Assembly (NCBI GenBank): GCA_902765885.1
Contig: CACXBN010000166.1
Span: 1-13,794 of the forward strand
Direction of reading: 5' to 3'
DNA: 13,794 nt
DNA from: an uncultured Ruminococcus sp.
GTDB lineage: Bacteria > Bacillota > Clostridia > Oscillospirales > CAG-272
A model generated the notes under the pieces. It did no database searches. It was not told the origin of the DNA and worked only from the letters and a program-made list of their open reading frames with translations. The position numbers and the translations under genes were made by a program. Below are positions 1-5,973 of the stretch, piece after piece. Position 1 is the first letter of the stretch, and every line of letters starts with the position of its first letter.

Positions 1-1950
1 TACATCCATGAGGGTAACTTTCGCGGGATCTATTTCGACGATTTCTGATTTGTCGCGGGCAATAACCTTCTTGCCTACGAAGCACATGTTCTCGTCGAGC
101 TTTTCGTTTGCCTGAGCAATTATATTGTTGTCTTCAATATCGGCTGTTATATATTCGATTTCATTCGTCACTCTGTGGCGTACTGTTCCGTCCGGCATCG
201 TTTCATGCACAACTTTGCGGTACGGAGCTTCAATGAAACCATATTTCGAAATCTTGGCATATGTTGCAAGATAGGAAATAAGACCGATGTTAGGACCTTC
301 AGGTGTCTCTATAGGACACATGCGTCCGTAGTGAGTATAGTGAACGTCACGGACTTCGAAGGATGCACGGTCTCTTGAAAGACCGCCGGGACCGAGAGCT
401 GACAGACGTCTCTTGTGTGTAAGTTCCGCAAGAGGGTTGTTCTGGTCCATGAACTGTGAAAGCGGGGAGCTTCCGAAAAATTCACGGATGGCAGTAACCA
501 CGGGTCTTATGTTTATAAGTGTCTGTGGAGAAAGCGACTCGCTGTCCTGAATGTTCATTCTTTCTTTTACTATCTTGTCCATTCTGGCAAGACCGATTCT
601 GAACTGGTTCTGGAGAAGTTCACCGACGCTGCGGAGTCTTCTGTTGCCGAGATGGTCTATGTCATCTGTGTTTCCTATGCCGTGAGACAGGGCAAGGAGA
701 TAGTTGATGGAAGAAAGGATGTCTTCGCGTGTTATGTGCTTCGGACAGAGTTCTGCTATTCTTTCCTTTGCTTTCTGACGAATAACAGCTTCATCTCCGC
801 CTGCTTCCTCAATGATCTCATTCAGTATGTCAAGTCTGCATTTTTCATTGACGCCGGAGTCCACGAGGTCGTATCCGAGAATGTATTTGGGGTCAACCGC
901 GCCGTTCGAGAAGACCTTGACTTCCTTGCCGTCTTCGAGGCGCAGATATACTTCGCATATTCCCGCATTTTCGATTTCCATGGCGTCTTCCTTTGTAAGG
1001 AAATGGCCCTCGTCAAACAGGAATTCGCCTGTGTTCGGATTTATTACAGGGCGCGCGAGAGTATAGTCATGTATTCTCTGGCCGAGCGCAAGCTTTTTGT
1101 TGTACTTGTGACGTCCGACAGGATACAGGTCATAACGCTTCGGGTCAAAGAACAGACCGTTCATGAGTATCTCGGCTGATTCGACTATGGCAGGTTCACC
1201 CGGACGCAGCTTTGTGTAGATCTCCTTCAGAGCTTCATCGCGGATCCTTGTCTTGTTCTCGAGAGCTCTCTGTTCACAGGGCTCTTTTTCAAGTGTCACG
1301 GTCAGCTTTTTCTCGTCGCCGAAAACTTCTTCGATCTCTTCTCTTGTCTCGATTCCGAGAGCACGGATGAGAATGGTGACGGGGATCTTTCTGTTCTTGT
1401 CTATTCTTACATAGAAAACATCATTGGCATCTGTTTCATATTCAAGCCATGCGCCTCTGTAGGGGATTACGGTGGATGTGAAAAGTTTCTTGCCTGACTT
1501 GTCTATGGAACTGTCGTAATATATGCCGGGAGAACGGACTATCTGGGAGACAATGACTCTCTCAGCACCGTTGATGACGAATGTGCCTTTTTCAGTCATC
1601 AGGGGGAAATCGCCCATGAAGACAGATGACTGCTTGATCTCTCCGGTGATCTTGTTTGTGAGGCGAACATCTACCTTGAGAGGAGCTGCATAGTTCACAT
1701 CGCGTTCCTTGCATTCCTCTACGGGATACTTCGGACTTGAATCAAGAGAATATCCCACAAAGTCAATAATGAGATTGCCCGAATAGTCTGTGATTGGAGA
1801 TACGTCCTCGAGGACTTCCATCAGACCTTTTTCCAAAAACCATTTGAATGATTCTTTCTGGACTTCAATGAGACTCGGCATTTCGAGCGGTTCACTGATT
1901 CTGGAAAAGCTCATTCTGATGTTTTTTCCGACTTTTTGCGGTTTAACCAT
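1..1950 (-). CDS. rpoB: RNA polymerase beta subunit RpoB, N-terminal 650 residues (partial at left edge)
   Basis: This is the beta subunit of DNA-dependent RNA polymerase, which forms one side of the active cleft and the rifampicin pocket. The reading frame is open from ATG (1948-1950) to base 1, so 650 residues are present of a protein usually about 1,150-1,250 long; the rest lies outside the window. The translation begins MVKPQKVGKNIRMSFSRI, a typical clostridial RpoB start. It contains ERVIVSQIVRSPG near residues 130-142, the rifampicin region (GSSPLSQFMDQ from residue 493, then THKRRLSALGPGG) and HYGRMCPIETPEGPN from residue 540. A GGAG lies 12 nt upstream of the ATG, rather far; an in-frame ATG at codon 13 is a less likely alternative. 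Residue 496 is Pro where E. coli and B. subtilis have Gln (E. coli 510); the residues matching E. coli D516, H526 and S531 are unchanged. A strong promoter lies about 200 nt upstream, so the transcript starts at rpoB rather than continuing from rplJ-rplL. Confidence 0.98.
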   Translation of the reverse strand, partial: MVKPQKVGKNIRMSFSRISEPLEMPSLIEVQKESFKWFLEKGLMEVLEDVSPITDYSGNLIIDFVGYSLDSSPKYPVEECKERDVNYAAPLKVDVRLTNKITGEIKQSSVFMGDFPLMTEKGTFVINGAERVIVSQIVRSPGIYYDSSIDKSGKKLFTSTVIPYRGAWLEYETDANDVFYVRIDKNRKIPVTILIRALGIETREEIEEVFGDEKKLTVTLEKEPCEQRALENKTRIRDEALKEIYTKLRPGEPAIVESAEILMNGLFFDPKRYDLYPVGRHKYNKKLALGQRIHDYTLARPVINPNTGEFLFDEGHFLTKEDAMEIENAGICEVYLRLEDGKEVKVFSNGAVDPKYILGYDLVDSGVNEKCRLDILNEIIEEAGGDEAVIRQKAKERIAELCPKHITREDILSSINYLLALSHGIGNTDDIDHLGNRRLRSVGELLQNQFRIGLARMDKIVKERMNIQDSESLSPQTLINIRPVVTAIREFFGSSPLSQFMDQNNPLAELTHKRRLSALGPGGLSRDRASFEVRDVHYTHYGRMCPIETPEGPNIGLISYLATYAKISKYGFIEAPYRKVVHETMPDGTVRHRVTNEIEYITADIEDNNIIAQANEKLDENMCFVGKKVIARDKSEIVEIDPAKVTLMDV

Positions 1951-2154
1951 TTAAGCTTATCACTCCGTTCTGAAATCTATTGCCCGTATACGGGAAAAGA
2001 GTTGCTTTTGTTGCAATTTATCACCGGCATTGTCCGGCTTCAGCCAGCCTTTCGAAGGGACATATATATAAAATATAAGGAAGTCTTCCGCAAAAACGCA
2101 CCGTTTCAGGTGCCGTTTTCACGGAGTGTCCTGCGAAAAGGCGAAGTTGCATCA
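1951..2154 (-). promoter_or_regulatory. rpoB 5' leader with terminator-like hairpin
   Basis: About 200 nt separate the predicted rpoB transcription start (near 2154) from the ATG. Read on the minus strand, AAAACGGCACC and GGTGCGTTTT (2093-2118) can pair as about ten base pairs with one bulged G and a TGAAAC loop, followed by a short U run, so it could act as a weak intrinsic terminator or attenuator. Nearer the gene, CCCGTATACGGG (1983-1994) is a perfect 12-bp palindrome just upstream of the ribosome binding site. No ORF with a ribosome binding site is seen in the leader. Regulation by attenuation is inference; the pairing is visible in the sequence. Confidence 0.4.
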
Positions 2155-2161
2155 GTCTACA

Positions 2162-2190
2162 ATTTTATCACCGAAGGAAAGAGGTGTCAA
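2162..2190 (-). promoter_or_regulatory. Sigma-A promoter of rpoB (TTGACA-N17-TAAAAT)
   Basis: On the minus strand the -35 TTGACA (2185-2190) is 17 bp from TAAAAT (2162-2167), which is preceded by TGA, an extended -10. Predicted start is about 2154. A second TTGACA lies 20 bp further upstream (2205-2210) but has no matching -10 hexamer. Confidence 0.8.
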
Positions 2191-2225
2191 GAAAAAATAT
2201 TGATTGTCAAGCAAAAAATTGAAAC

Positions 2226-2284
2226 ATTTACAATTTTAATAAAAAGTTTACAATAAATTTAAATGTAAACAAACTGTAAACTTT
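2226..2284. repeat. Cluster of TGTAAAC/GTTTACA motifs between rpoB and rplS
   Basis: The AT-rich segment upstream of the rpoB promoter carries GTTTACA at 2246-2252 and TGTAAAC at 2264-2270 and 2275-2281. The last two start 11 bp apart, about one helical turn. The outer pair forms a perfect 10-bp inverted repeat, AAAGTTTACA (2243-2252) and TGTAAACTTT (2275-2284). A partial copy, TTTACAAT, lies at 2227-2234, and one more TTGTAAAC lies at 2444-2451, 46 bp before the rplS -35. The arrangement suggests a protein binding site or curved upstream DNA serving both divergent promoters. The binding protein is unknown. Confidence 0.45.
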
Positions 2285-2497
2285 GAGTGCAGAGATATTC
2301 CGGAAGGCATGCCGGAGGAATGCGTCAGGTGATTATTCGATATACAGCCCGCATTTCTCATCAGGGATCATTTTCCGGAAATATTGGTCGGAAGAGTGCG
2401 GAACTTAAGGGCTAGGGAGGACTCCGACAAAATTGTTAATAAATTGTAAACTCGAGCAAAAATCCGGCTTCAATGGAAAAATATATTTCGTAATCTA
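2285..2497. other. Non-coding part of the rpoB-rplS intergenic region
   Basis: No ORF with a ribosome binding site is visible on either strand. The visible elements are two copies of the palindrome TTCCGGAA (2298-2305 and 2373-2380), a GGCATGCC palindrome between them (2306-2313), one isolated TTGTAAAC (2444-2451), and a short inverted repeat GTCGGA/TCCGAC around 2387-2428. I cannot assign a function to these. Confidence 0.35.
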
Positions 2498-2526
2498 TTG
2501 CAAATCTTCAAACGGTATAGTAAAAT
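2498..2526 (+). promoter_or_regulatory. Probable promoter of rplS (TTGCAA-N17-TAAAAT)
   Basis: TTGCAA (2498-2503) is separated by 17 bp from TAAAAT (2521-2526), giving a predicted start near 2533. This fits the structured leader that begins right there. Unlike the other promoters in this window it lacks the TGn extension. Confidence 0.65.
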
Positions 2527-2533
2527 AACAAAG

Positions 2534-2638
2534 CGCGCTGATTCGGGCACTGTTTTTGTGCCGTAAAGTGTGTTAATCAGGCGGTCCTCTGCGAAGCTCC
2601 GTACGAACGTCTTTATATATTTTAAAGGAGTCGAATTA
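2534..2638 (+). promoter_or_regulatory. Structured 5' leader of rplS, candidate L19 autoregulatory leader
   Basis: Immediately after the predicted transcription start, CTGATT (2538-2543) pairs with AATCAG (2575-2580). The stem continues past a bulged G as CGC (2534-2536) with GCG (2581-2583). Inside it, GGCAC (2546-2550) pairs with GTGCC (2558-2562). Downstream, CTCC (2597-2600) could pair with the GGAG of the ribosome binding site (2627-2630). Ribosomal protein L19 leaders that feed back on their own mRNA are a known family in Bacillota. Membership here rests on position and visible stems, not on a covariance model match. Confidence 0.45.
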
Positions 2639-2980
2639 ATGAATAAACTCGACATTTTTGCAAAAGAGCAGCTCAAGGAAGAGCTTCCTTCCTTCAATAT
2701 CGGTGATACCGTAAGAGTTCACAACCGTATTAAAGAAGGATCAAGAGAAAGAATCCAGATGTTCGAAGGTACAGTAATCGGACGCCGTGGTTCAGGCATT
2801 TCTGAAACATTCACAGTACGCCGTATAGCTTACGGTGTAGGCGTTGAGAAGACATTCCCGATCCACTCCCCGAACGTAGTAAAGGTTGATGTTACAAGAC
2901 GAGGCAGAGTTCGTCGTGCTAAACTTTACTATCTCAGAGGCAGAGTTGGTAAGGCTTCCAAAGTTAAGGAACTTATCTGA
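2639..2980 (+). CDS. rplS: 50S ribosomal protein L19
   Basis: L19 is a small basic protein of the large ribosomal subunit, located at the 30S-50S interface. The 113-residue product matches the family's usual size of about 115. It shows the conserved core: FNIGDTVRVHNRIKEG near residues 21-36, RERIQMFEGTVIGRRG following, then SETFTVRRI, GVGVEKTFPIHSP and the C-terminal KLYYLRGRVGKASKVKE. ATG at 2639 is chosen because AAAGGAG (2624-2630) sits 8 nt upstream and because L19 proteins start at this point. The frame is open further upstream to a GTG inside the leader, but that extension has no family match. In many Bacillota rplS follows rimM-trmD; here it stands alone with its own promoter, leader and terminator. 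Confidence 0.97.
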   Translation: MNKLDIFAKEQLKEELPSFNIGDTVRVHNRIKEGSRERIQMFEGTVIGRRGSGISETFTVRRIAYGVGVEKTFPIHSPNVVKVDVTRRGRVRRAKLYYLRGRVGKASKVKELI

Positions 2981-3001
2981 GTATTCTGAAAAAAAGAAAA
3001 T

Positions 3002-3055
3002 AATTACGGCTGTCGGAAGGGTACCGTTCTTTCTGACAGCCGTAATTTATTTTTG
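3002..3055 (+). terminator. Rho-independent terminator of rplS
   Basis: AATTACGGCTGTCGGAA (3002-3018) pairs with 3031-3047 as a 17-bp stem with one G-U pair and a 12-nt loop, followed by TTTATTTTTG. Upstream A-rich sequence (2989-3000) means the same hairpin could also stop leftward transcription. Confidence 0.93.
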
Positions 3056-3057
3056 TG

Positions 3058-3093
3058 CAAAAACAGGGACAGAAGCTTTTAAGCCCTGTCCCT
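3058..3093 (-). terminator. Rho-independent terminator of the yegP-like gene
   Basis: AGGGACAG (3065-3072) and CTGTCCCT (3086-3093) form a stem with a second small inner pairing GCTT/AAGC. On the minus strand it is followed by GTTTTTGC, the U run expected for leftward termination. It lies head to head with the rplS terminator. Confidence 0.85.
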
Positions 3094-3120
3094 TCGAAAA
3101 AATTTAATGTTTCAATTGAA

Positions 3121-3492
3121 TTATTCTTCTACAACCACGTCTGCATCAGGTGCATTTTTGCCTATGCTCTGAATTCCGTTCAGGCAGCTTGGTTTGCTCT
3201 TATAGCCTTCACCGGTTGTGATGATCTGGCCGTTTCTTGCCTTGAGTCTGAATCTGAATTCTCCTGCTTTGTCAACATAAACCTCGAATTTCGGGTTCTT
3301 AACGGGGGTGAATCCCTCAACTGTCTGGTCTTCAACAGGTGAGCAGCCGTTTCTCTTTACGCTTTTAACGCCGTTCTGGCAAGCTGCGAGAGTTGTGTAA
3401 ACTTCAGATGTAGCGATTGTTTCACCGTTTCCTGCTTTAAGATCGAACTTGAATCCGCCGGATTTTGTCTTTTTGATAACAAATTTTCCCAT
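3121..3492 (-). CDS. YegP/DUF1508 family protein with two tandem repeats
   Basis: This 123-residue protein consists of two copies of the DUF1508 repeat, about 50 residues each. The first (residues 1-48) runs from GKFVIKKTKSGGFKF through LKAGNGETIATSE to NGVKSVKRN. The second (about 67-115) runs from PKFEVYVDKAGEFRF through LKARNGQIITTGEGY to NGIQSIGKNAP. Members related to E. coli YegP are small and widespread, and their function is not well established. The ATG at 3490-3492 is preferred because GGAGG (3498-3502) lies 5 nt upstream; an in-frame TTG further up overlaps that site. It is a single-gene unit with a perfect consensus promoter and its own terminator, so it is probably well expressed. 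The tail after the second repeat is acidic (DADVVVEE). Family assignment is firm; the role is unknown. Confidence 0.9.
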   Translation of the reverse strand: MGKFVIKKTKSGGFKFDLKAGNGETIATSEVYTTLAACQNGVKSVKRNGCSPVEDQTVEGFTPVKNPKFEVYVDKAGEFRFRLKARNGQIITTGEGYKSKPSCLNGIQSIGKNAPDADVVVEE

Positions 3493-3542
3493 AATTGCCT
3501 CCAAAAGAAATATAATTAAGATTAACTCTTTACCTGTTTAAA

Positions 3543-3571
3543 ATTATATCATACGAAAAAGTCACTGTCAA
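3543..3571 (-). promoter_or_regulatory. Perfect consensus sigma-A promoter of the yegP-like gene
   Basis: On the minus strand TTGACA (3566-3571) and TATAAT (3543-3548) both match consensus and are spaced by 17 bp, with TGA before the -10. Predicted start is about 3536, giving a leader of roughly 44 nt. Confidence 0.9.
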
Positions 3572-3627
3572 CAAATATTTGATTGCTCTGATGTGTAAAA
3601 AACAGCAATTTTGACATATTTACGGCG

Positions 3628-4986
3628 TCATCCGAGGTATCCTGACGGTCTGGATGTTCTTCCGCTGCCGAGCTTGCGCAGCTTCTTCTCTCTTTTACGC
3701 GCTACGACAAAGATATATATGATTCCGATAATTACGGCGGCTACCACCGTACCTATGAACAGCCTGCTCTGCGTGAATTCCTTGATTCCGGCAAGGGCAC
3801 TGAGAAATTCGCTTTTCGCGATGCTCGACGTGGTTATAAGAGGGCAGGAACCGAGAATCTCGTCTCCGTAAAGAACCGTGATCGTTCCTGCGACATCTCC
3901 TGCCTCAATGGGAGCATCAAGAGAGTCCGCATATGTGTTGTAGCTGTATCTTATGTCTTTGGAAAGGTCTATTGTTTTCGGAAGGTAGGCCGTGATATCT
4001 GTCTGTGGCACAAGAGTAATGTAGTCGAGCGTGGATGAAAGATTCACGGGCAGTTCGCATATCACCTGAGATGACGACAGTACTTTTGCATATTCATAGC
4101 TGTCAAATGCCCAGTCCAGCAACCTTATTGCATTAATGTAGTTGTAATAAGTTGTTCCTTCTGCTTCTGCTCCGAGCACGATGGCGATATAAGTAAGCTT
4201 GCTGGCATCATCTCTTGCTGCAGCACATATCGCATATCCGCCCTGAGTGGTAGCGCCGGCATTCATGCCAATGGCTCCGGGATAATAATAATCCACATTG
4301 TAAAATTTGGAAATAAGGCAGTTTCTGTTGTATATGCTTCTGTAGTCGCTGACATTGGTTGCATCCATAACGTATTTGGATGTGGACGTGATCTCCATGA
4401 ATTCGGGAATCGAATACGCATACTTGGCAATGGTCGCGGTATCCTGGACCGTCGTTACCATCAGATCATCGTGAAGTCCGGTGGGATTAGTGTAATTTGT
4501 GTCGTATGCACCTATCCAGGATGCTTTTTCGTTCATCATCCTTACAAAGCCGGCAGTGCTGTCGGCAACTGAATTTGCCAGTATTATCGCCGCGTCATTT
4601 GCAGAGTTGACAAGCATGCAGTACAGCATCTGGCGCACGGTGACTATCTCTCCGGGATAAAATCCTATTTTGTTTCCGGCCGATTCGTTCAGCATATCCT
4701 GAGTGACAGTTATTTGTGTGTCGAGATTATCGCCATAGTAATCAAAGACCACTATTGCCGTCATTATTTTTACGGTGGAGGCAGGAAAAACCGACTTTGT
4801 CAGATTGTACTCGTAGAGCATCTTATCGTTTTCCACATTGAACACACATGCTGCTTCGCATCTTTCTATCTCCGGCTCGAGAGGAGGCGTCTCATCTCCG
4901 TCTTCTCCTTCTGCGTAAACCGGAACAAGCGATATCATTATTACTGCGACACAAAGCAGGGAAATAAGTTTAAAAATATTTTTCAT
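3628..4986 (-). CDS. PBP5-type serine D-alanyl-D-alanine carboxypeptidase with altered KTG motif
   Basis: The family removes the terminal D-Ala from peptidoglycan pentapeptides outside the cell and so limits cross-linking. The 452-residue protein starts with a signal peptide (residues 1-25, ending VPVYA) and an acidic linker. The peptidase S11 domain follows, with Ser70-Thr-Val-Lys73 (PASTVKIM) and Ser128-Ala-Asn130 (VNSANDAA), then NPTGLHDD near 167-174. The third motif, normally KTG in a GIKTG context, here reads Asn242-Ala-Gly244 (AIGMNAGATTQGGY). A beta-rich PBP5 C-terminal domain follows (about 310-395). The protein ends in a transmembrane helix (about 409-429) and a basic tail rather than the amphipathic helix of classic PBP5. 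It is the last gene of the glyA-led run, 55 nt after ribF. AAGG lies 6 nt before the ATG; a stronger AAAGGAG lies about 31 nt upstream inside a hairpin. The fold is secure; catalytic activity is uncertain because of the changed motif. Confidence 0.93.
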   Translation of the reverse strand: MKNIFKLISLLCVAVIMISLVPVYAEGEDGDETPPLEPEIERCEAACVFNVENDKMLYEYNLTKSVFPASTVKIMTAIVVFDYYGDNLDTQITVTQDMLNESAGNKIGFYPGEIVTVRQMLYCMLVNSANDAAIILANSVADSTAGFVRMMNEKASWIGAYDTNYTNPTGLHDDLMVTTVQDTATIAKYAYSIPEFMEITSTSKYVMDATNVSDYRSIYNRNCLISKFYNVDYYYPGAIGMNAGATTQGGYAICAAARDDASKLTYIAIVLGAEAEGTTYYNYINAIRLLDWAFDSYEYAKVLSSSQVICELPVNLSSTLDYITLVPQTDITAYLPKTIDLSKDIRYSYNTYADSLDAPIEAGDVAGTITVLYGDEILGSCPLITTSSIAKSEFLSALAGIKEFTQSRLFIGTVVAAVIIGIIYIFVVARKREKKLRKLGSGRTSRPSGYLG

Positions 4987-4996
4987 CGCAAACCTT

Positions 4997-5030
4997 GCCG
5001 GATGTGGCCGGCGAATCTCCTTTCCGGAGA
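4997..5030 (-). promoter_or_regulatory. Two small hairpins between ribF and the carboxypeptidase gene
   Basis: On the minus strand TCTCC-GGAAA-GGAGA (5016-5030) places the strongest Shine-Dalgarno-like sequence in a stem. GCCGG and CCGGC (4997-5012) then form a second hairpin just before the start region. Neither is followed by a U run, so they are not terminators. They could modulate translation of the carboxypeptidase or bring the distant ribosome binding site closer to the start codon; this is inference. Confidence 0.35.
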
Positions 5031-5041
5031 ATTATCAAAAT

Positions 5042-5968
5042 CTATTGACAGCGGTATTCCTTAATCAATTCTTCAGCCCTTGTGCGGTCCCTCTCTATCT
5101 GTTCATAAAGCAGGTCTATGGATCCGAAACTGATTTCTTCTCTCATTTTAGTCAGAAATCCTACGGTAACGGACTTTCCGTAGATGTCCATGCTGCAGTC
5201 GAGAAAATGGATCTCTATTCTGAGTTTTCCGGTGCCTTTTTCAACTGTAGGTCTGTAGCCGACATCGCATATACCGTAAAACGTATCGGTGTATCCGTTT
5301 ACTTTTGCCGAGCAGAAATAAACGCCGGTCGAAGGAATGACTTTGCCGCGGGGGCAGGGAAGATTGGCTGTCGGAAAGCCCATAGTATGGCCGAGTCCTG
5401 CTCCGTGTTTTACCGAAGATGATATCCGGTAGCTGTAGCCGAGCAGCTCATTCGCTTTTTCGACATTTCCTTCCTCTATCAGTTCCTTTATCTTCCGGGA
5501 TGATATCTCTTCATCTGAATATTTGTATTCACCTATCACAAAACCGTTAATACCGTATTTTTTTGTCAGCTTTTCAAAATCAGGCGCCGAGCAGGATGCT
5601 CCGCGGCCGAATGTGAAATCATATCCGCAGACTACGGATTCCGGACTGAGTGCGGACAGCCTTCTTATGAATTCTTCTCCGGAAAGATCCCTTATTTCCT
5701 GGAAATCTTCATATGCTGCATATTCGACACCGCAATCTCTGAGCAGAATCTCTTTTTCCTTTTTGGTTGACAGGAGCTTCCCCTTTTTGGTGGGAAGAGA
5801 ATCAAATGTAAGAACGGTTGTCTTTCCGGATACGGAAATGTTTTTTGCTTCCTCAATAAGTTTTCTGTGCCCCCTGTGAACCCCGTCAAAATATCCCAGT
5901 ATGAATGTCGTACCGGTTATATTATCGGTGGATGAGGGAGCGCCTGTTTTCAGGTTAATAATATGCAT
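5042..5968 (-). CDS. ribF: Bifunctional riboflavin kinase/FAD synthetase
   Basis: RibF phosphorylates riboflavin to FMN and adenylates FMN to FAD in the cytoplasm. The N-terminal nucleotidyltransferase half has GYFDGVHRGH (residues 25-34), GYDFTFGRG (115-123) and ISSRKI (155-160). The riboflavin kinase half has GFPTAN (197-202), GVYFCSAKVNG, GYRPTV and then EIHFLDCSMDIYGK, with VGFLTKMREEISF toward the C-terminus. With the ATG at 5966-5968 it is 308 residues, the usual family length of about 310. A longer in-frame start at 6004 would overlap the Cys-rich end of the preceding gene and adds sequence foreign to the family. The start lies 5 nt after the stop of the upstream reductase and has no strong Shine-Dalgarno, suggesting translational coupling. 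The usual TFxPHP motif is replaced by TFDSLP (54-59), a variation I regard as lineage drift. No FMN riboswitch is visible upstream. Confidence 0.95.
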   Translation of the reverse strand: MHIINLKTGAPSSTDNITGTTFILGYFDGVHRGHRKLIEEAKNISVSGKTTVLTFDSLPTKKGKLLSTKKEKEILLRDCGVEYAAYEDFQEIRDLSGEEFIRRLSALSPESVVCGYDFTFGRGASCSAPDFEKLTKKYGINGFVIGEYKYSDEEISSRKIKELIEEGNVEKANELLGYSYRISSSVKHGAGLGHTMGFPTANLPCPRGKVIPSTGVYFCSAKVNGYTDTFYGICDVGYRPTVEKGTGKLRIEIHFLDCSMDIYGKSVTVGFLTKMREEISFGSIDLLYEQIERDRTRAEELIKEYRCQ

Positions 5969-5973
5969 CTGTT

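Noticed and set aside
652..1179. A 175-codon plus-strand frame inside rpoB
   Set aside because: It is antisense to strongly conserved RpoB sequence, has no ribosome binding site and no recognisable product; it is a shadow of the real gene.
1936..2256. A 106-codon plus-strand frame across the rpoB start and leader
   Set aside because: No ribosome binding site or family resemblance, and it runs opposite to the rpoB leader and promoter.
2246..2281. BirA (biotin repressor) operator, which uses TTGTAAAC and GTTTACAA arms
   Set aside because: The arms here are in the opposite order (GTTTACA first, TGTAAAC after) with different spacing, and no biotin gene is nearby.
3572..3627. Terminator after the carboxypeptidase gene
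   Set aside because: ATTGCT/AGCAAT can pair loosely, but the T run lies in the loop rather than after the stem, so I see no clear terminator before the yegP-like promoter.
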